A stretch of 64,000 nucleotides of DNA, taken from assembly GCF_000010725.1 (NCBI RefSeq), contig NC_013854.1, positions 1,517,001 to 1,581,000 of the forward strand, read 5' to 3'. Source of the stretch: Azospirillum sp. B510. GTDB lineage: Bacteria > Pseudomonadota > Alphaproteobacteria > Azospirillales > Azospirillaceae. Positions 55,051 through 64,000 of this stretch are shown here, one piece after another. How positions within the stretch are numbered: position 1 is the first letter of the stretch; the number at the start of each line of letters is the position of its first letter. The notes beneath the pieces were generated by a model. The model saw only the letters and a list, made by a program, of their open reading frames with translations. It was not told where the DNA came from and searched no databases. A program made the position numbers and the translations under genes.

Positions 55051-56880
55051 ATGAACCGCGTCAGGATCGCCGCGCTCGCCACCTGCCTGACCGCGCTGTG
55101 CGCGGTCCCGGCCGGTGCCGCGGATTACTCCTCCACCGTCTTCTTCGGCGACAGCCTGACCGACAGCGGAGCGTTCCAGTCGCTGCTGCCGGCGGGCGGC
55201 AAGTTCACCACCAATCCGGGGCCGGTTTGGGCGGAAAACCTCGCCGGCGCGCTCGGCACCTCTGCCGCCACGGCGGCGCGGGGCGGCAGCGATTTCGCGG
55301 TCGGCGGCGCGCGGGTGAACACGCAGGTCGGCTTCCCGGCGACCGGTCCGACCGCCTTCGCGCCCAGCGTCGCGACGCAGATTTCCGGCTATCTCGCCGC
55401 CACCGGCGGGCGGGCCGATCCGAACGCGCTCTACACCGTCTGGGGTGGCGCCAATGATATCTTCACCGCGCTGAACAATCCGGCGACCGCCCAGGCGACG
55501 GTGACGCAAGCCGCCGGCGATCTGGTGACCCAGGTGGCGCGTCTGCGGGCGGCCGGTGCGCGAACCATTCTGGTGCCGACGGTGCCGGATATCGGAGCCA
55601 CCCCGTTCGGACAGTCACAGGGCTCGGCCGCGGCGGCGCAGATCACGCAGCTGGTCAGCGGCTACAACCAGCTGGTGACGCTGGGGCTGGCGAACGCCGG
55701 CGTTTCGGTCATCCCGATCGACACCTATTCCCTGTTGCGGGCGGCGATCGCGAATCCGGCCTCCTTCGGCTTCGCCAACGTGACCGGCACCGCCTGCGCC
55801 ACCAGCAGTTCGCTGCTCTGCACCTCCTCCACCCTGGTGACGCCGAACGCGGCGCAGAGCTATCTGTTCGCCGACGGCGTCCATCCGACCACGGCCGGGC
55901 ATCGCGCGGTGTCCGACTTCGTGCTGAACGCGCTGACGGCCCCCGGTAACGTGGCGCAGCTCGCCGAATCGCCGATCCACACCCGCGACCGGCTGACCGC
56001 CACCATCCTCGCCCAGGCCGCCAGCAGCCTGTGGAGCCGCAAGCCCGGCACCAGCGGCGCCTGGATCAGCGGCGGGGTCGGCCGGTTGACCAGCGACCGC
56101 ACCGGCGACCCCGGCGCCGGCGGACAGGCGGAGGTGCGCGGCACCCCGCTGTCGGTCAGCATCGGCGTCGACAAGCGCTTCACCGAGAATCTGCTGCTCG
56201 GCGTGGCCGGCACCGCATCGCATTACCGCGGCAGCTTCTCCACCGGCGGCGATTACAAGCAGCGGGAGTATGTGCTGAGCGGTTACGGCGTCTATCGCCT
56301 CGGCGGCGCCTTCGTCAACGCGGTCGGCTCCTTCGGCTTCGCCGATTACGACCTGCGGCGCGGCGTCACCATCAACGGCACCGACCATTCCACCAATGGC
56401 AGCACCGAGGGCATCAACGCCTCCATCGGCGCCGAGGGCGGTTACGATTTCACCACCGGTGGGCTGACCCATGGCCCGGTGCTTGGCCTGCGCTACCAGC
56501 ATGTCGAGGTCGAGGGCTTCAGCGAGGACAGCAGCCTGTTCGGCTTCACCTTCCGTTCGCAGACCCGCAACTCGCTGGTCGGCAGCGTCGGCTATCAGGC
56601 CTCCTATGACTTCGGCGGCGTCCTGCCCTACGCCAAGGTGACGCTGAATCGCGAGTTCAAGGATGACCAGCGCAACATCACGGTGGAGAACCGCAGCATC
56701 TCGACACTCGCCTATGACGTGGCGGTGGCGAAGCCCGACCGCAGCTATGTCGACCTGACGGCCGGAGCCTCCTTCAAGCTGGCGGAGTCGGTGACCGGCA
56801 CGCTGGGTCTCAACGCCCGGCTGGGCGAGGAGAAGCGCCGCGACTATGGCGGTTTCGTCGGTGTCAGCGTGGGTTTCTGA
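55051..56880 (+). CDS. GDSL esterase/lipase autotransporter
   Basis: A 609-residue outer-membrane protein. Residues 1-24 are a signal peptide ending GAAD. The passenger is an SGNH/GDSL hydrolase: nucleophile Ser35 in FFGDSLTDSG, oxyanion Asn in WGGANDIF, and Asp/His in DGVHPTTAGH near 283. From about 340 an autotransporter beta-barrel follows (GAWISGGVGRLTSDRT to FVGVSVGF), ending in the Phe required for barrel assembly. It resembles Pseudomonas EstA and would display esterase activity on the cell surface. ATG 55051 follows GGGGA. Confidence 0.93.
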   Translation: MNRVRIAALATCLTALCAVPAGAADYSSTVFFGDSLTDSGAFQSLLPAGGKFTTNPGPVWAENLAGALGTSAATAARGGSDFAVGGARVNTQVGFPATGPTAFAPSVATQISGYLAATGGRADPNALYTVWGGANDIFTALNNPATAQATVTQAAGDLVTQVARLRAAGARTILVPTVPDIGATPFGQSQGSAAAAQITQLVSGYNQLVTLGLANAGVSVIPIDTYSLLRAAIANPASFGFANVTGTACATSSSLLCTSSTLVTPNAAQSYLFADGVHPTTAGHRAVSDFVLNALTAPGNVAQLAESPIHTRDRLTATILAQAASSLWSRKPGTSGAWISGGVGRLTSDRTGDPGAGGQAEVRGTPLSVSIGVDKRFTENLLLGVAGTASHYRGSFSTGGDYKQREYVLSGYGVYRLGGAFVNAVGSFGFADYDLRRGVTINGTDHSTNGSTEGINASIGAEGGYDFTTGGLTHGPVLGLRYQHVEVEGFSEDSSLFGFTFRSQTRNSLVGSVGYQASYDFGGVLPYAKVTLNREFKDDQRNITVENRSISTLAYDVAVAKPDRSYVDLTAGASFKLAESVTGTLGLNARLGEEKRRDYGGFVGVSVGF

Positions 56881-56954
56881 CGAAAGACGGGATGACTGGG
56901 ATCAAGTCCGCTCCATATCAGGGGCGGATTTGCCATTGAGAGGATGAGGACTCC

Positions 56955-57650
56955 ATGTCCGAGGTGATGATCGATGCCGCCGATGGCGGCCAGTTCTCCG
57001 CCTATGTCGCCAAGCCGGCGGGAGCCCCGGCCGGTGGGCTGGTGGTGATCCAGGAGATCTTCGGCGTCAACGCGGTGATGCGCGAGCTGTGCGACTGGTA
57101 CGCCTCGCAGGGCTTCCTGGCGGTCTGCCCGGACCTGTTCTGGCGCCAGAAGCCGGGCGTGCAGCTGTCCGACAAGACGCAAGAGGAATGGAACCAGGCC
57201 TTCGCCCTGATGAACGGCCTGGATCAGGACAAGGCGATCGAGGATCTGAAGGCGGCGCTGGCCTGGGCGCGCGGGCAGGAGGGCGGCACCGGCAAGGCCG
57301 GCAGCGTCGGCTATTGCCTGGGCGGCCGGCTGGCCTTCCTGATGGCGACACGTTCCGGCTCGGACGCGAATGTCGGCTATTACGGCGTCGGGCTGGAAGG
57401 GCTGCTGGGCGAGGCGGACCGGATCGCCAGGCCGCTGCTGCTGCACATCGCCGAGAACGACAAATTCTCCAGCCCGGACAAGCGGGATGCCGTGGTCGCC
57501 GGGGTGAAGGACCACGACCGGGTGACCGCCAAGGTCTATCCCGGCATGGACCATGCCTTCGCCCGGCCGGGCGGCGAGCATTACGACCAAGCTGCCGCAG
57601 ACGAGGCCAACCGGCTGACGGTGGAGTTCTTCCGGACGCATCTGGCCTGA
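56955..57650 (+). CDS. Dienelactone hydrolase family protein
   Basis: A 231-residue alpha/beta hydrolase: GGLVVIQEIFGVNAVMRELCDWYASQGFLAVCPDLF, nucleophile Cys in GYCLGGRLAFL (Cys-type nucleophile of dienelactone hydrolases), acid in ENDKFSS, and His in YPGMDHAFARPGG. No chlorocatechol genes adjoin it, so a general carboxyl-ester or enol-lactone role is possible. An ISAs1-type element has inserted exactly at its stop codon, which lies within the left target duplication; the reading frame is therefore unharmed. Confidence 0.9.
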   Translation: MSEVMIDAADGGQFSAYVAKPAGAPAGGLVVIQEIFGVNAVMRELCDWYASQGFLAVCPDLFWRQKPGVQLSDKTQEEWNQAFALMNGLDQDKAIEDLKAALAWARGQEGGTGKAGSVGYCLGGRLAFLMATRSGSDANVGYYGVGLEGLLGEADRIARPLLLHIAENDKFSSPDKRDAVVAGVKDHDRVTAKVYPGMDHAFARPGGEHYDQAAADEANRLTVEFFRTHLA

Positions 57651-58886
57651 CGCAGGGGAATCGCATTTGGAAAAATCGAGTAGCGTGTGTGAGAGAAAAG
57701 GATTCTGTAAGGGGCTTTATCGCCGATTTTGGAGCCCCCGATGCAATCGTGGTTTGAGAAAGCGTTCGATGCGTTGCCGGACCCACGCACGGGCAACGCC
57801 AAGCGGCACGACCTGCTGGAGATCCTGACGATCGCGCTGACGGCAACGGTGTGCGGGGCGGAGAGCTGTGCCGACTTTGCCGACTTCGCGGTGGATCGCG
57901 AGGGGCTGTTTCGGTCGTTTTTGCGTCTGGAGAACGGGGTGCCGAGTCACGACACCTTCTCGCGCATCTTCCGGCTGCTGGACCCGGTGGCCTTTGCCGC
58001 CTGCTTTGGCCGTTTCCTGGAGGGGCTGGGAACGGCCGGGGCTGGGGTGATCGCCATCGACGGCAAGACGTTACGCCGCTCCTTCGATGACGCGGCCCGG
58101 TCCAACCCGCTGGCGGTGGTGACGGCCTTCGCCTCGGCGACGCGGCTGGTGGTGGGCCAGCACAGCTACCGGGTGGCCGAGGGCGACAGCGAGATCCTGG
58201 CCGCCCGTGCCCTGCTGGAGTGCCTGGATCTCCAGGGCCATCTGGTCACCGCCGACGCCATCCATTGTCAGGAGGAGACCGCCCGCCTCATCCGGAAGCG
58301 CGGCGGCGACTACCTGCTGCGGCTGAAGGGCAACCATCCCGCCCTGCTCGCCATGGTCGAGGAGTACTTCACCGACCCGGAACTGTGCGCCGGGCTGGCG
58401 AGTGCCACGACCACCGACGCCGATCACGGCCGGATCGAGACCCGGCGGGCCTGGGTGTGTCACGAATTGGATTGGCTGCGCGGTCCCAAAGCGGCCAGCA
58501 GCGAACCGGTCCTGCTGCCCGACATGGCCTTTCTGGGCTTGATCGAGGCTACCGTCGAGCATCGCGGCAAGACCACCGTGACCCGGCACTACCACATCGC
58601 CTCGCGCGCGCTCAGCGCGGCCGACTATCTGGAGGCCGCCCGCGCCCATTGGTCGATCGAGAACGGGTTGCACTGGATGCTCGACGTCGTCTTCGACGAG
58701 GATCGCGCCCGCAACCGCAAGGATCACGGGCCGGAAAACCTCGCCACCCTCCGCAAGCTCGCGCTCAACATCCTGAACCGCGCCCGTCGCGATATCTCCG
58801 TCCGCCGAAAGCGAAAGCGCTCAGGATGGTCCGACGAGTTCGCAAGATCCATCCTCGGCCAAATGCGATGACCCTGTGGCCTGACG
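57643..58886. mobile_element. ISAs1-family insertion sequence with 10-bp target duplication
   Basis: A 1224-bp element at 57653-58876. Terminal inverted repeats of 18 bp, CAGGGGAATCGCATTTGG at 57653-57670 and its counterpart at 58859-58876, match at 16 of 18. The sequence TGGCCTGACG flanks it on both sides (57643-57652 and 58877-58886), a perfect 10-bp duplication consistent with ISAs1 elements (8-10 bp). It has one complete transposase gene. Perfect duplications and intact ends suggest recent insertion and probable activity. Confidence 0.95.
57741..58871 (+). CDS. ISAs1-family transposase
   Basis: A 376-residue DDE transposase. Early block FDALPDPRTGNAKRHDLLEILTIALTATVCGAESCADFADFA is the ISAs1-associated N-terminal domain. 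Catalytic residues are Asp107 (AIDGKTLRRS), Asp172 (TADAIHCQ) and Glu307 (RAHWSIENGLHWMLDV, the Y/W-S-IEN signature). The TGA stop lies inside the right inverted repeat. ATG 57741 is 88 bp inside the left end, with GGAG before it. Confidence 0.95.
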   Translation: MQSWFEKAFDALPDPRTGNAKRHDLLEILTIALTATVCGAESCADFADFAVDREGLFRSFLRLENGVPSHDTFSRIFRLLDPVAFAACFGRFLEGLGTAGAGVIAIDGKTLRRSFDDAARSNPLAVVTAFASATRLVVGQHSYRVAEGDSEILAARALLECLDLQGHLVTADAIHCQEETARLIRKRGGDYLLRLKGNHPALLAMVEEYFTDPELCAGLASATTTDADHGRIETRRAWVCHELDWLRGPKAASSEPVLLPDMAFLGLIEATVEHRGKTTVTRHYHIASRALSAADYLEAARAHWSIENGLHWMLDVVFDEDRARNRKDHGPENLATLRKLALNILNRARRDISVRRKRKRSGWSDEFARSILGQMR

Positions 58887-58919
58887 CCAGCGCCGTTGAC
58901 CGGCTTCTGAAATAGTGGG

Positions 58920-59000
58920 ATGCAAGGGTCTTCCGATCCTTGCCCCAGCCCCTGTGGGGTGGGTGCGAGGGGGCGACGCCCTCTCGCCCCTTTTTGTTTT
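58920..59000 (+). promoter_or_regulatory. Hairpin-rich leader before kdsA
   Basis: CAAGG (58923-58927) can pair with CCTTG further on, CCCAGCCCC with GGGGTGGG around 58944-58962, and GGGGCGA (58970-58976) with TCGCCCC (58984-58990). The last is followed by TTTTTGTTTT, an intrinsic terminator, directly before the ribosome site of kdsA. It may simply end transcription from the IS/hydrolase side. Confidence 0.55.
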
Positions 59001-59011
59001 GGAGCATTCCG

Positions 59012-59839
59012 ATGACCACGCCGCGCGCCGTCCAGATCGGCGACCTGACCATCGCCAACGACCGTCCCTTCGTGCTGATCGCCGGCCCCTGCCAGATGGA
59101 AAGCCGCGACCACGCGCTGGAGACCGCGTCCGCGCTGGTCGAGATGACCAGGGCGCTCGGCATGGGGCTGATCTACAAGTCCAGCTTCGACAAGGCCAAC
59201 CGCACCTCGATCACCACGGCGCGCGGCCTTGGCATCGACAGGGCTCTGCCGATCTTCGCCGAAATCCGCGAGCGCTTCGGCTGCCCGGTCATCACCGACG
59301 TGCATGAATCGAGCCAGTGCGTCCCGGTCGCCGAGGCGGTGGACGTGTTGCAGATCCCGGCCTTCCTCTGCCGCCAGACCGATCTGCTGATCGCCGCCGC
59401 CCAGACCGGCCGCGCGGTGAATGTCAAGAAGGGCCAGTTCCTGGCGCCGTGGGACATGAGGAATGTCGCCGCCAAGCTGGTCGCCTCGGGCAACGAGCGC
59501 GTGCTGCTGTGCGAGCGCGGCGCCAGCTTCGGCTACAACACGCTGGTGTCGGACATGCGCGCCCTGCCGATCATGGCGGAGACCGGATTCCCGGTGGTGT
59601 TCGACGCCACCCATTCGGTCCAGCAGCCGGGCGGGCAGGGCACCACCTCGGGCGGGCAGCGGGAATTCGTGCCGGTTCTGGCCCGCGCCGCCATCGCGGT
59701 CGGCGTCGCCGCCGTCTTCATGGAGACGCACGAGAATCCGGACTGCGCCCCCAGCGACGGCCCCAACATGGTCCCGCTGGCGGAGATGCCGGCGCTGCTG
59801 GCCAAGCTCCAGGCCTTCGACCGGCTGGCGAAAGCCTAA
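59012..59839 (+). CDS. kdsA: 2-dehydro-3-deoxyphosphooctonate aldolase (KDO-8-phosphate synthase)
   Basis: A 275-residue TIM-barrel enzyme joining phosphoenolpyruvate and arabinose 5-phosphate to KDO-8-P for lipopolysaccharide inner core. Conserved blocks are [61 protein letters not shown] and [18 protein letters not shown]. The CPEP/Asn choice at the metal site is not resolved by eye. ATG 59012 follows TTGGAG. A DUF192 protein follows 71 bp on. Confidence 0.95.
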   Translation: MTTPRAVQIGDLTIANDRPFVLIAGPCQMESRDHALETASALVEMTRALGMGLIYKSSFDKANRTSITTARGLGIDRALPIFAEIRERFGCPVITDVHESSQCVPVAEAVDVLQIPAFLCRQTDLLIAAAQTGRAVNVKKGQFLAPWDMRNVAAKLVASGNERVLLCERGASFGYNTLVSDMRALPIMAETGFPVVFDATHSVQQPGGQGTTSGGQREFVPVLARAAIAVGVAAVFMETHENPDCAPSDGPNMVPLAEMPALLAKLQAFDRLAKA

Positions 59840-59910
59840 ACAGGCTTAATTTGGCTGAGACGGGGCGTCCGTGCTTCACTGGCGCCTCTTTATCCGCATT
59901 CGGGGAAGTC

Positions 59911-60381
59911 ATGATGCTCGGTCGGCGTTTCCGCGCCTTTGTCGCGGCGCTCCTGCTGCTGCTGGTCGCCGTCCCGGCGCTGGCGCTGGAGAGCTTCCAG
60001 AAATCCAAGCTGACCATCGAGACGGTGGGCGGCGGCAAGTTCCGCTTCGATGTCGAACTGGCGCTCACCCCCGGCCAGCAGGCGCAGGGGCTGATGTTCC
60101 GCCAGTCGATGGCGGCCGACGCCGGAATGCTGTTCGTCTATGATCGGGTGCAGCCGGCCAGCTTCTGGATGAAGAACACCCTCATCCCGCTCGACATGCT
60201 GTTCATCGCCGCCGACGGCCATGTCGTGAACATCCATGAGCGCGCGGTGCCGGAATCGCTGGACTCGGTCAATTCCGACGGGCCGGTGAAGGCGATCCTG
60301 GAACTGAACGGCGGCATGGCGGCCCGGCTTGGCATCCGTCCCGGCGACCGCGTGGTCTCGCCCGACATCGCCAAGCCGTAA
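59911..60381 (+). CDS. DUF192 family protein
   Basis: A 156-residue exported protein. The first 25 residues are a signal peptide (FVAALLLLLVAVPALALES). The DUF192 core follows: ELALTPGQQAQGLMFRQSMAADAGMLFVYDRVQPASFWMKNTLIPLDMLFIAADGHVVNI and AILELNGGMAARLGIRPGDRV. The family is a small beta-barrel of unknown function, widespread in alphaproteobacteria. ATG 59911 (or 59914) follows GGGGAAG. Confidence 0.92.
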   Translation: MMLGRRFRAFVAALLLLLVAVPALALESFQKSKLTIETVGGGKFRFDVELALTPGQQAQGLMFRQSMAADAGMLFVYDRVQPASFWMKNTLIPLDMLFIAADGHVVNIHERAVPESLDSVNSDGPVKAILELNGGMAARLGIRPGDRVVSPDIAKP

Positions 60382-60464
60382 GCGGAAAGACGGTCCACGC
60401 CCCCCTGACTTTCGCATAAACTCCCCCAGATTGATCGCGCGGGGCGAGAGGCGCGGAGGGCGCG

Positions 60465-62114
60465 ATGGGCAGGCGGGCGGCGATCATGGTCGGGGTGGCG
60501 TTCAGCGTCGCGGCCGCTCTGTCCGCCTATATCGTGCTGGCGCGGGCGGAGCCGGGACCGGCCTACCGGCTGGCGCGGGTCGAACAGGGCCCGCTGGTCA
60601 GCACCATCACCGCCACCGGCACCATGAGCGCGTTGGTTACGGTGGAGGTCAGCTCCCAACTTTCCGGCCAGATCGCCGAGCTGTATGCCGATTTCAACAG
60701 CCGGGTCACCAGTGGCCAGATCCTCGCCCGGCTGAACGGCGACCAGCTGGCCGCCCGGCTGGCCCAGGCCGGCGCCGACGTCGATTCCGCCAAGGCGTCG
60801 CTGATCCAGCAGCAGGCGCTGCTCGACAAGGCGCGGGCCGATCTCGCCAACGCCCAGGCCAGCGTCGCCAATGCCGACGCCCAGATCGTCCGCGCCGATC
60901 TCGCCCAGCGCGACGCCGAGCGTGACCTGCGCCGCCGCCGCGACCTGCAAGGGCGTGGCGTGGTCGCCGCCGCCGATCTGGAGAAGGCGGAAACGGCGGC
61001 GCACAGCGCCCAGGCCCAGGTGATCGCCGCCCGTGCCCAGAAACGGCAGGCCGAAGCGGCGGAGGCTTCGGCCGAGGCATCGCTGGCCGTCGCTGTAGCG
61101 CAGGTGGAGGTCGCCCGTGCCCAGGTGGCCCAGCGCGAGGCGGCCTTGCAGCTGGTCCGCGTCGATGTGAACCGCTCCGTCATCCGCTCCCCCATCGACG
61201 GGGTCGTCGTCAACCGGGCGGTCAGCACCGGCCAGACGGTGGCGGCGAGCCTGTCGGCACCCACCCTGTTCACCATCGCCCAGGATCTGCGGCAGATGGA
61301 GGTTCTGGCCAACATCGATGAGGCCGACATCGGCCGGGTGCGCGAAGGCATGCCGGTGCGCTTCACCGTCAACGCCTTCCCCGGCGACAGCTTCATCGGC
61401 CGGGTGGCCCAGGTCCGGCTGGCGCCGAAGGAGGACCAGACCGTCGTCACCTACATCGTCGTCATCACGGTGGAAAATCCGGAGCTGCGGCTGCTTCCCG
61501 GCATGACCGCGAACCTGCGCATCACCGTGGAGGAGCGGCCGGCGGCGGTGAAGCTGCCCAACGCCGCCCTGCGTTTCCGTCCGCCGGGGGCCCGTCCGCC
61601 GGGGGCCGAGGCACCCGTCGATGCACCGGCGCCGACCACCGGTGGCCCCAATGGCGGGCGGGGCGCCGCGGCGTTGGAGGCGGCGGCCCGGCGGGTGATG
61701 GACGGGCTGAAGCTGGACGAGACCAGGCGCCGCGACATCGCCGCCCTGGTCGCCGAGGCGCGCGACCGCTTCACCGCGCTGGATGCCGAGGGCGGCGACC
61801 CGGAACGCCGCCGGGTGGAGGCCAACGCCATCCGCGCCGCGACGCTGGAGCGTATCGCCGCCCTGATCGACCCGGCGCAGCGCGACCGCTTCGCGGCGCT
61901 GGTCGATCCAGGCCGGACCGCCGAGGCGACACGCACCGTCTGGGTGCCCGGTCCCGGCGATGGGGTGCCGGTCGGCGTGCCCGTGCGGCTCGGCATCGGC
62001 GACGGCAGCTTCACCGAGCTGGTGGCGGGCGATCTGCGCGCCGGGCAGGACGTGATCACCGGCCTCCTTGCTCCCGACCGCGACGGCCGCCGGGGGCCGC
62101 GCCTTGGCTTCTGA
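60465..62114 (+). CDS. macA: MacA-type periplasmic adaptor (HlyD family) with extra helical insert
   Basis: A 549-residue adaptor. An N-terminal membrane anchor (about 5-25) is followed by a barrel-sandwich hybrid (EQGPLVSTITATGTMSALVTVEVSSQLSGQI), a long coiled coil (about 90-240), and the second hybrid half (RSVIRSPIDGVVVNRAVSTGQTV). From about 395 to 485 an additional Ala/Arg-rich helical segment (VMDGLKLDETRRRDIAALVAE to RDRFAALVDPG) is inserted before the last beta domain (VWVPGPGDGVPVGVPVRLGIGDGSFTEL). That part recalls Spy/CpxP-like LTxxQ helices and is unusual in MacA proteins. GGAGGG precedes ATG 60465. The ATPase gene overlaps its end by 11 bp. Confidence 0.88.
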   Translation: MGRRAAIMVGVAFSVAAALSAYIVLARAEPGPAYRLARVEQGPLVSTITATGTMSALVTVEVSSQLSGQIAELYADFNSRVTSGQILARLNGDQLAARLAQAGADVDSAKASLIQQQALLDKARADLANAQASVANADAQIVRADLAQRDAERDLRRRRDLQGRGVVAAADLEKAETAAHSAQAQVIAARAQKRQAEAAEASAEASLAVAVAQVEVARAQVAQREAALQLVRVDVNRSVIRSPIDGVVVNRAVSTGQTVAASLSAPTLFTIAQDLRQMEVLANIDEADIGRVREGMPVRFTVNAFPGDSFIGRVAQVRLAPKEDQTVVTYIVVITVENPELRLLPGMTANLRITVEERPAAVKLPNAALRFRPPGARPPGAEAPVDAPAPTTGGPNGGRGAAALEAAARRVMDGLKLDETRRRDIAALVAEARDRFTALDAEGGDPERRRVEANAIRAATLERIAALIDPAQRDRFAALVDPGRTAEATRTVWVPGPGDGVPVGVPVRLGIGDGSFTELVAGDLRAGQDVITGLLAPDRDGRRGPRLGF

Positions 62115-62816
62115 GCCGGCCACGCCCATCATCGCGGTCGAACAGCTCACCCGCCATTACCGCATGGGGCCGCAGACCGTCCATGCGTTGGACGATGTCA
62201 GCGTCACCATCGGGCGTGGCGAGTTCGTGGCGGTGATGGGGCCGTCCGGTTCGGGGAAATCCACTTTCATGAACCTGCTGGGTTGCCTGGACCGCCCGGA
62301 CGCCGGGCGTTACCGGCTGGACGGACGGGAGGTCAGCGGCCTGTCCTCCGACGCGCTGGCGGCGGTGCGCAACCGCAGCATCGGCTTCGTCTTCCAGTCC
62401 TTCAACCTGCTGCCGCGCCAGTCGGCGCTCGACAATGTGATGCTGCCGATGGTCTATGCCGGCGTCGGCCATGCCCTGCGGGCGGAGCGGGCGAGGGCCG
62501 CCCTCGACGCGGTGGGTTTGGGCGGGCGCGCCGTGCACATGCCGACCCAGCTTTCCGGCGGGCAGCAGCAGCGGGTCGCCATCGCCCGCGCCCTGGTCAA
62601 TGATCCGCTGCTTCTGCTGGCCGACGAGCCGACGGGGGCGCTCGACAGCGCCACCAGCCTGGAGATCATCGGCCTGTTCCAGCGGCTGAACCGGCGCGGC
62701 ATCACCATCGTGCTGGTGACGCATGAGCCGGAGGTGGCGCGCCATGCCGGGCGCGTCCTGCAATTCCGCGACGGCCGGCTGATCGGCGACCAGCGCCAGG
62801 ACCCGGAGGTCGCGGC

Positions 62817-62820
<4 letters not shown>
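62104..62820 (+). CDS. macB: MacB-type ABC exporter ATPase
   Basis: A 238-residue ATPase of the MacB/LolD class: Walker [11 protein letters not shown]-loop [18 protein letters not shown], signature [16 protein letters not shown], Walker [13 protein letters not shown] and [12 protein letters not shown]. In many species this is fused to the permease; here it is a separate gene. TTG 62104 (LASEPATP) is the likely start, overlapping the macA end; a TTG at 62068 is also possible. The permease gene starts with a 4-bp overlap (ATGA at 62817). Confidence 0.9.

Positions 62821-64000
<1,180 letters not shown>

Overview
The window looks like a chromosomal segment of an alphaproteobacterium close to Azospirillum (Rhodospirillales). 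The DNA is strongly GC-rich. Markers pointing that way are a fused trpE(G) behind a Trp-codon leader peptide, a three-gene pntAA-pntAB-pntB transhydrogenase, GapR, MbfA, DUF1244, MHYT signalling and many Cache/PAS kinases. No rRNA, tRNA, CRISPR array or prophage was recognised. Genes run off both ends: a polysaccharide-export gene at the left and a MacB-type permease at the right.

0-11 kb: SLBB-rich polysaccharide export protein (cut by the edge), acetylpolyamine amidohydrolase, SprA-type putative metalloprotease, N-carbamoylputrescine amidase, an AT-richer gene-poor island with repeats, MarR regulator, pentapeptide-repeat protein, PhoU, then trpL and trpE(G) with a readable attenuator. 11-19 kb: GapR, the pnt operon, DUF1330, a 42-residue membrane ORF, a nitrate/sulfonate-type ABC transporter, and threonine dehydratase overlapping a membrane-anchored penicillin-acylase-family protein. 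22-35 kb: a signalling-rich stretch with an MHYT hybrid kinase, cobD/cobC back to back, a PAS-GGDEF cyclase, a REC-HATPase protein, a very large Cache-PAS-HK-REC-REC-Hpt kinase and a divergent orphan periplasmic binding protein.

35-46 kb: GST, DUF1244, a DUF2478-DUF4213/DUF364 fusion next to a TusA-like protein, SDR, YegD-type Hsp70, Mrp with a histidine-rich linker, hflK-hflC and a Do-type protease (envelope quality control). 46-53 kb: LuxR-type regulator, EnvZ/OmpR-type pair, MarR with its own operator, MbfA iron exporter, tpiA, secG. 53-64 kb: pyrG with a duplicated leader, GDSL autotransporter, dienelactone hydrolase, an intact ISAs1-family element with perfect 10-bp target duplications, kdsA, DUF192, and a MacA/MacB-type export operon whose adaptor carries an extra helical segment.

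Most of the window is core housekeeping plus regulation. The only clear mobile element is the IS at 57653-58876. I found no strong case for an entirely new defence or biosynthetic system. The best leads are the DUF2478-DUF364/TusA pair, the kinase plus orphan binding protein cluster, the adaptor insertion in MacA, the acylase with a proline/tyrosine-rich cytosolic tail, and stop-codon-containing hairpins at convergent gene ends.
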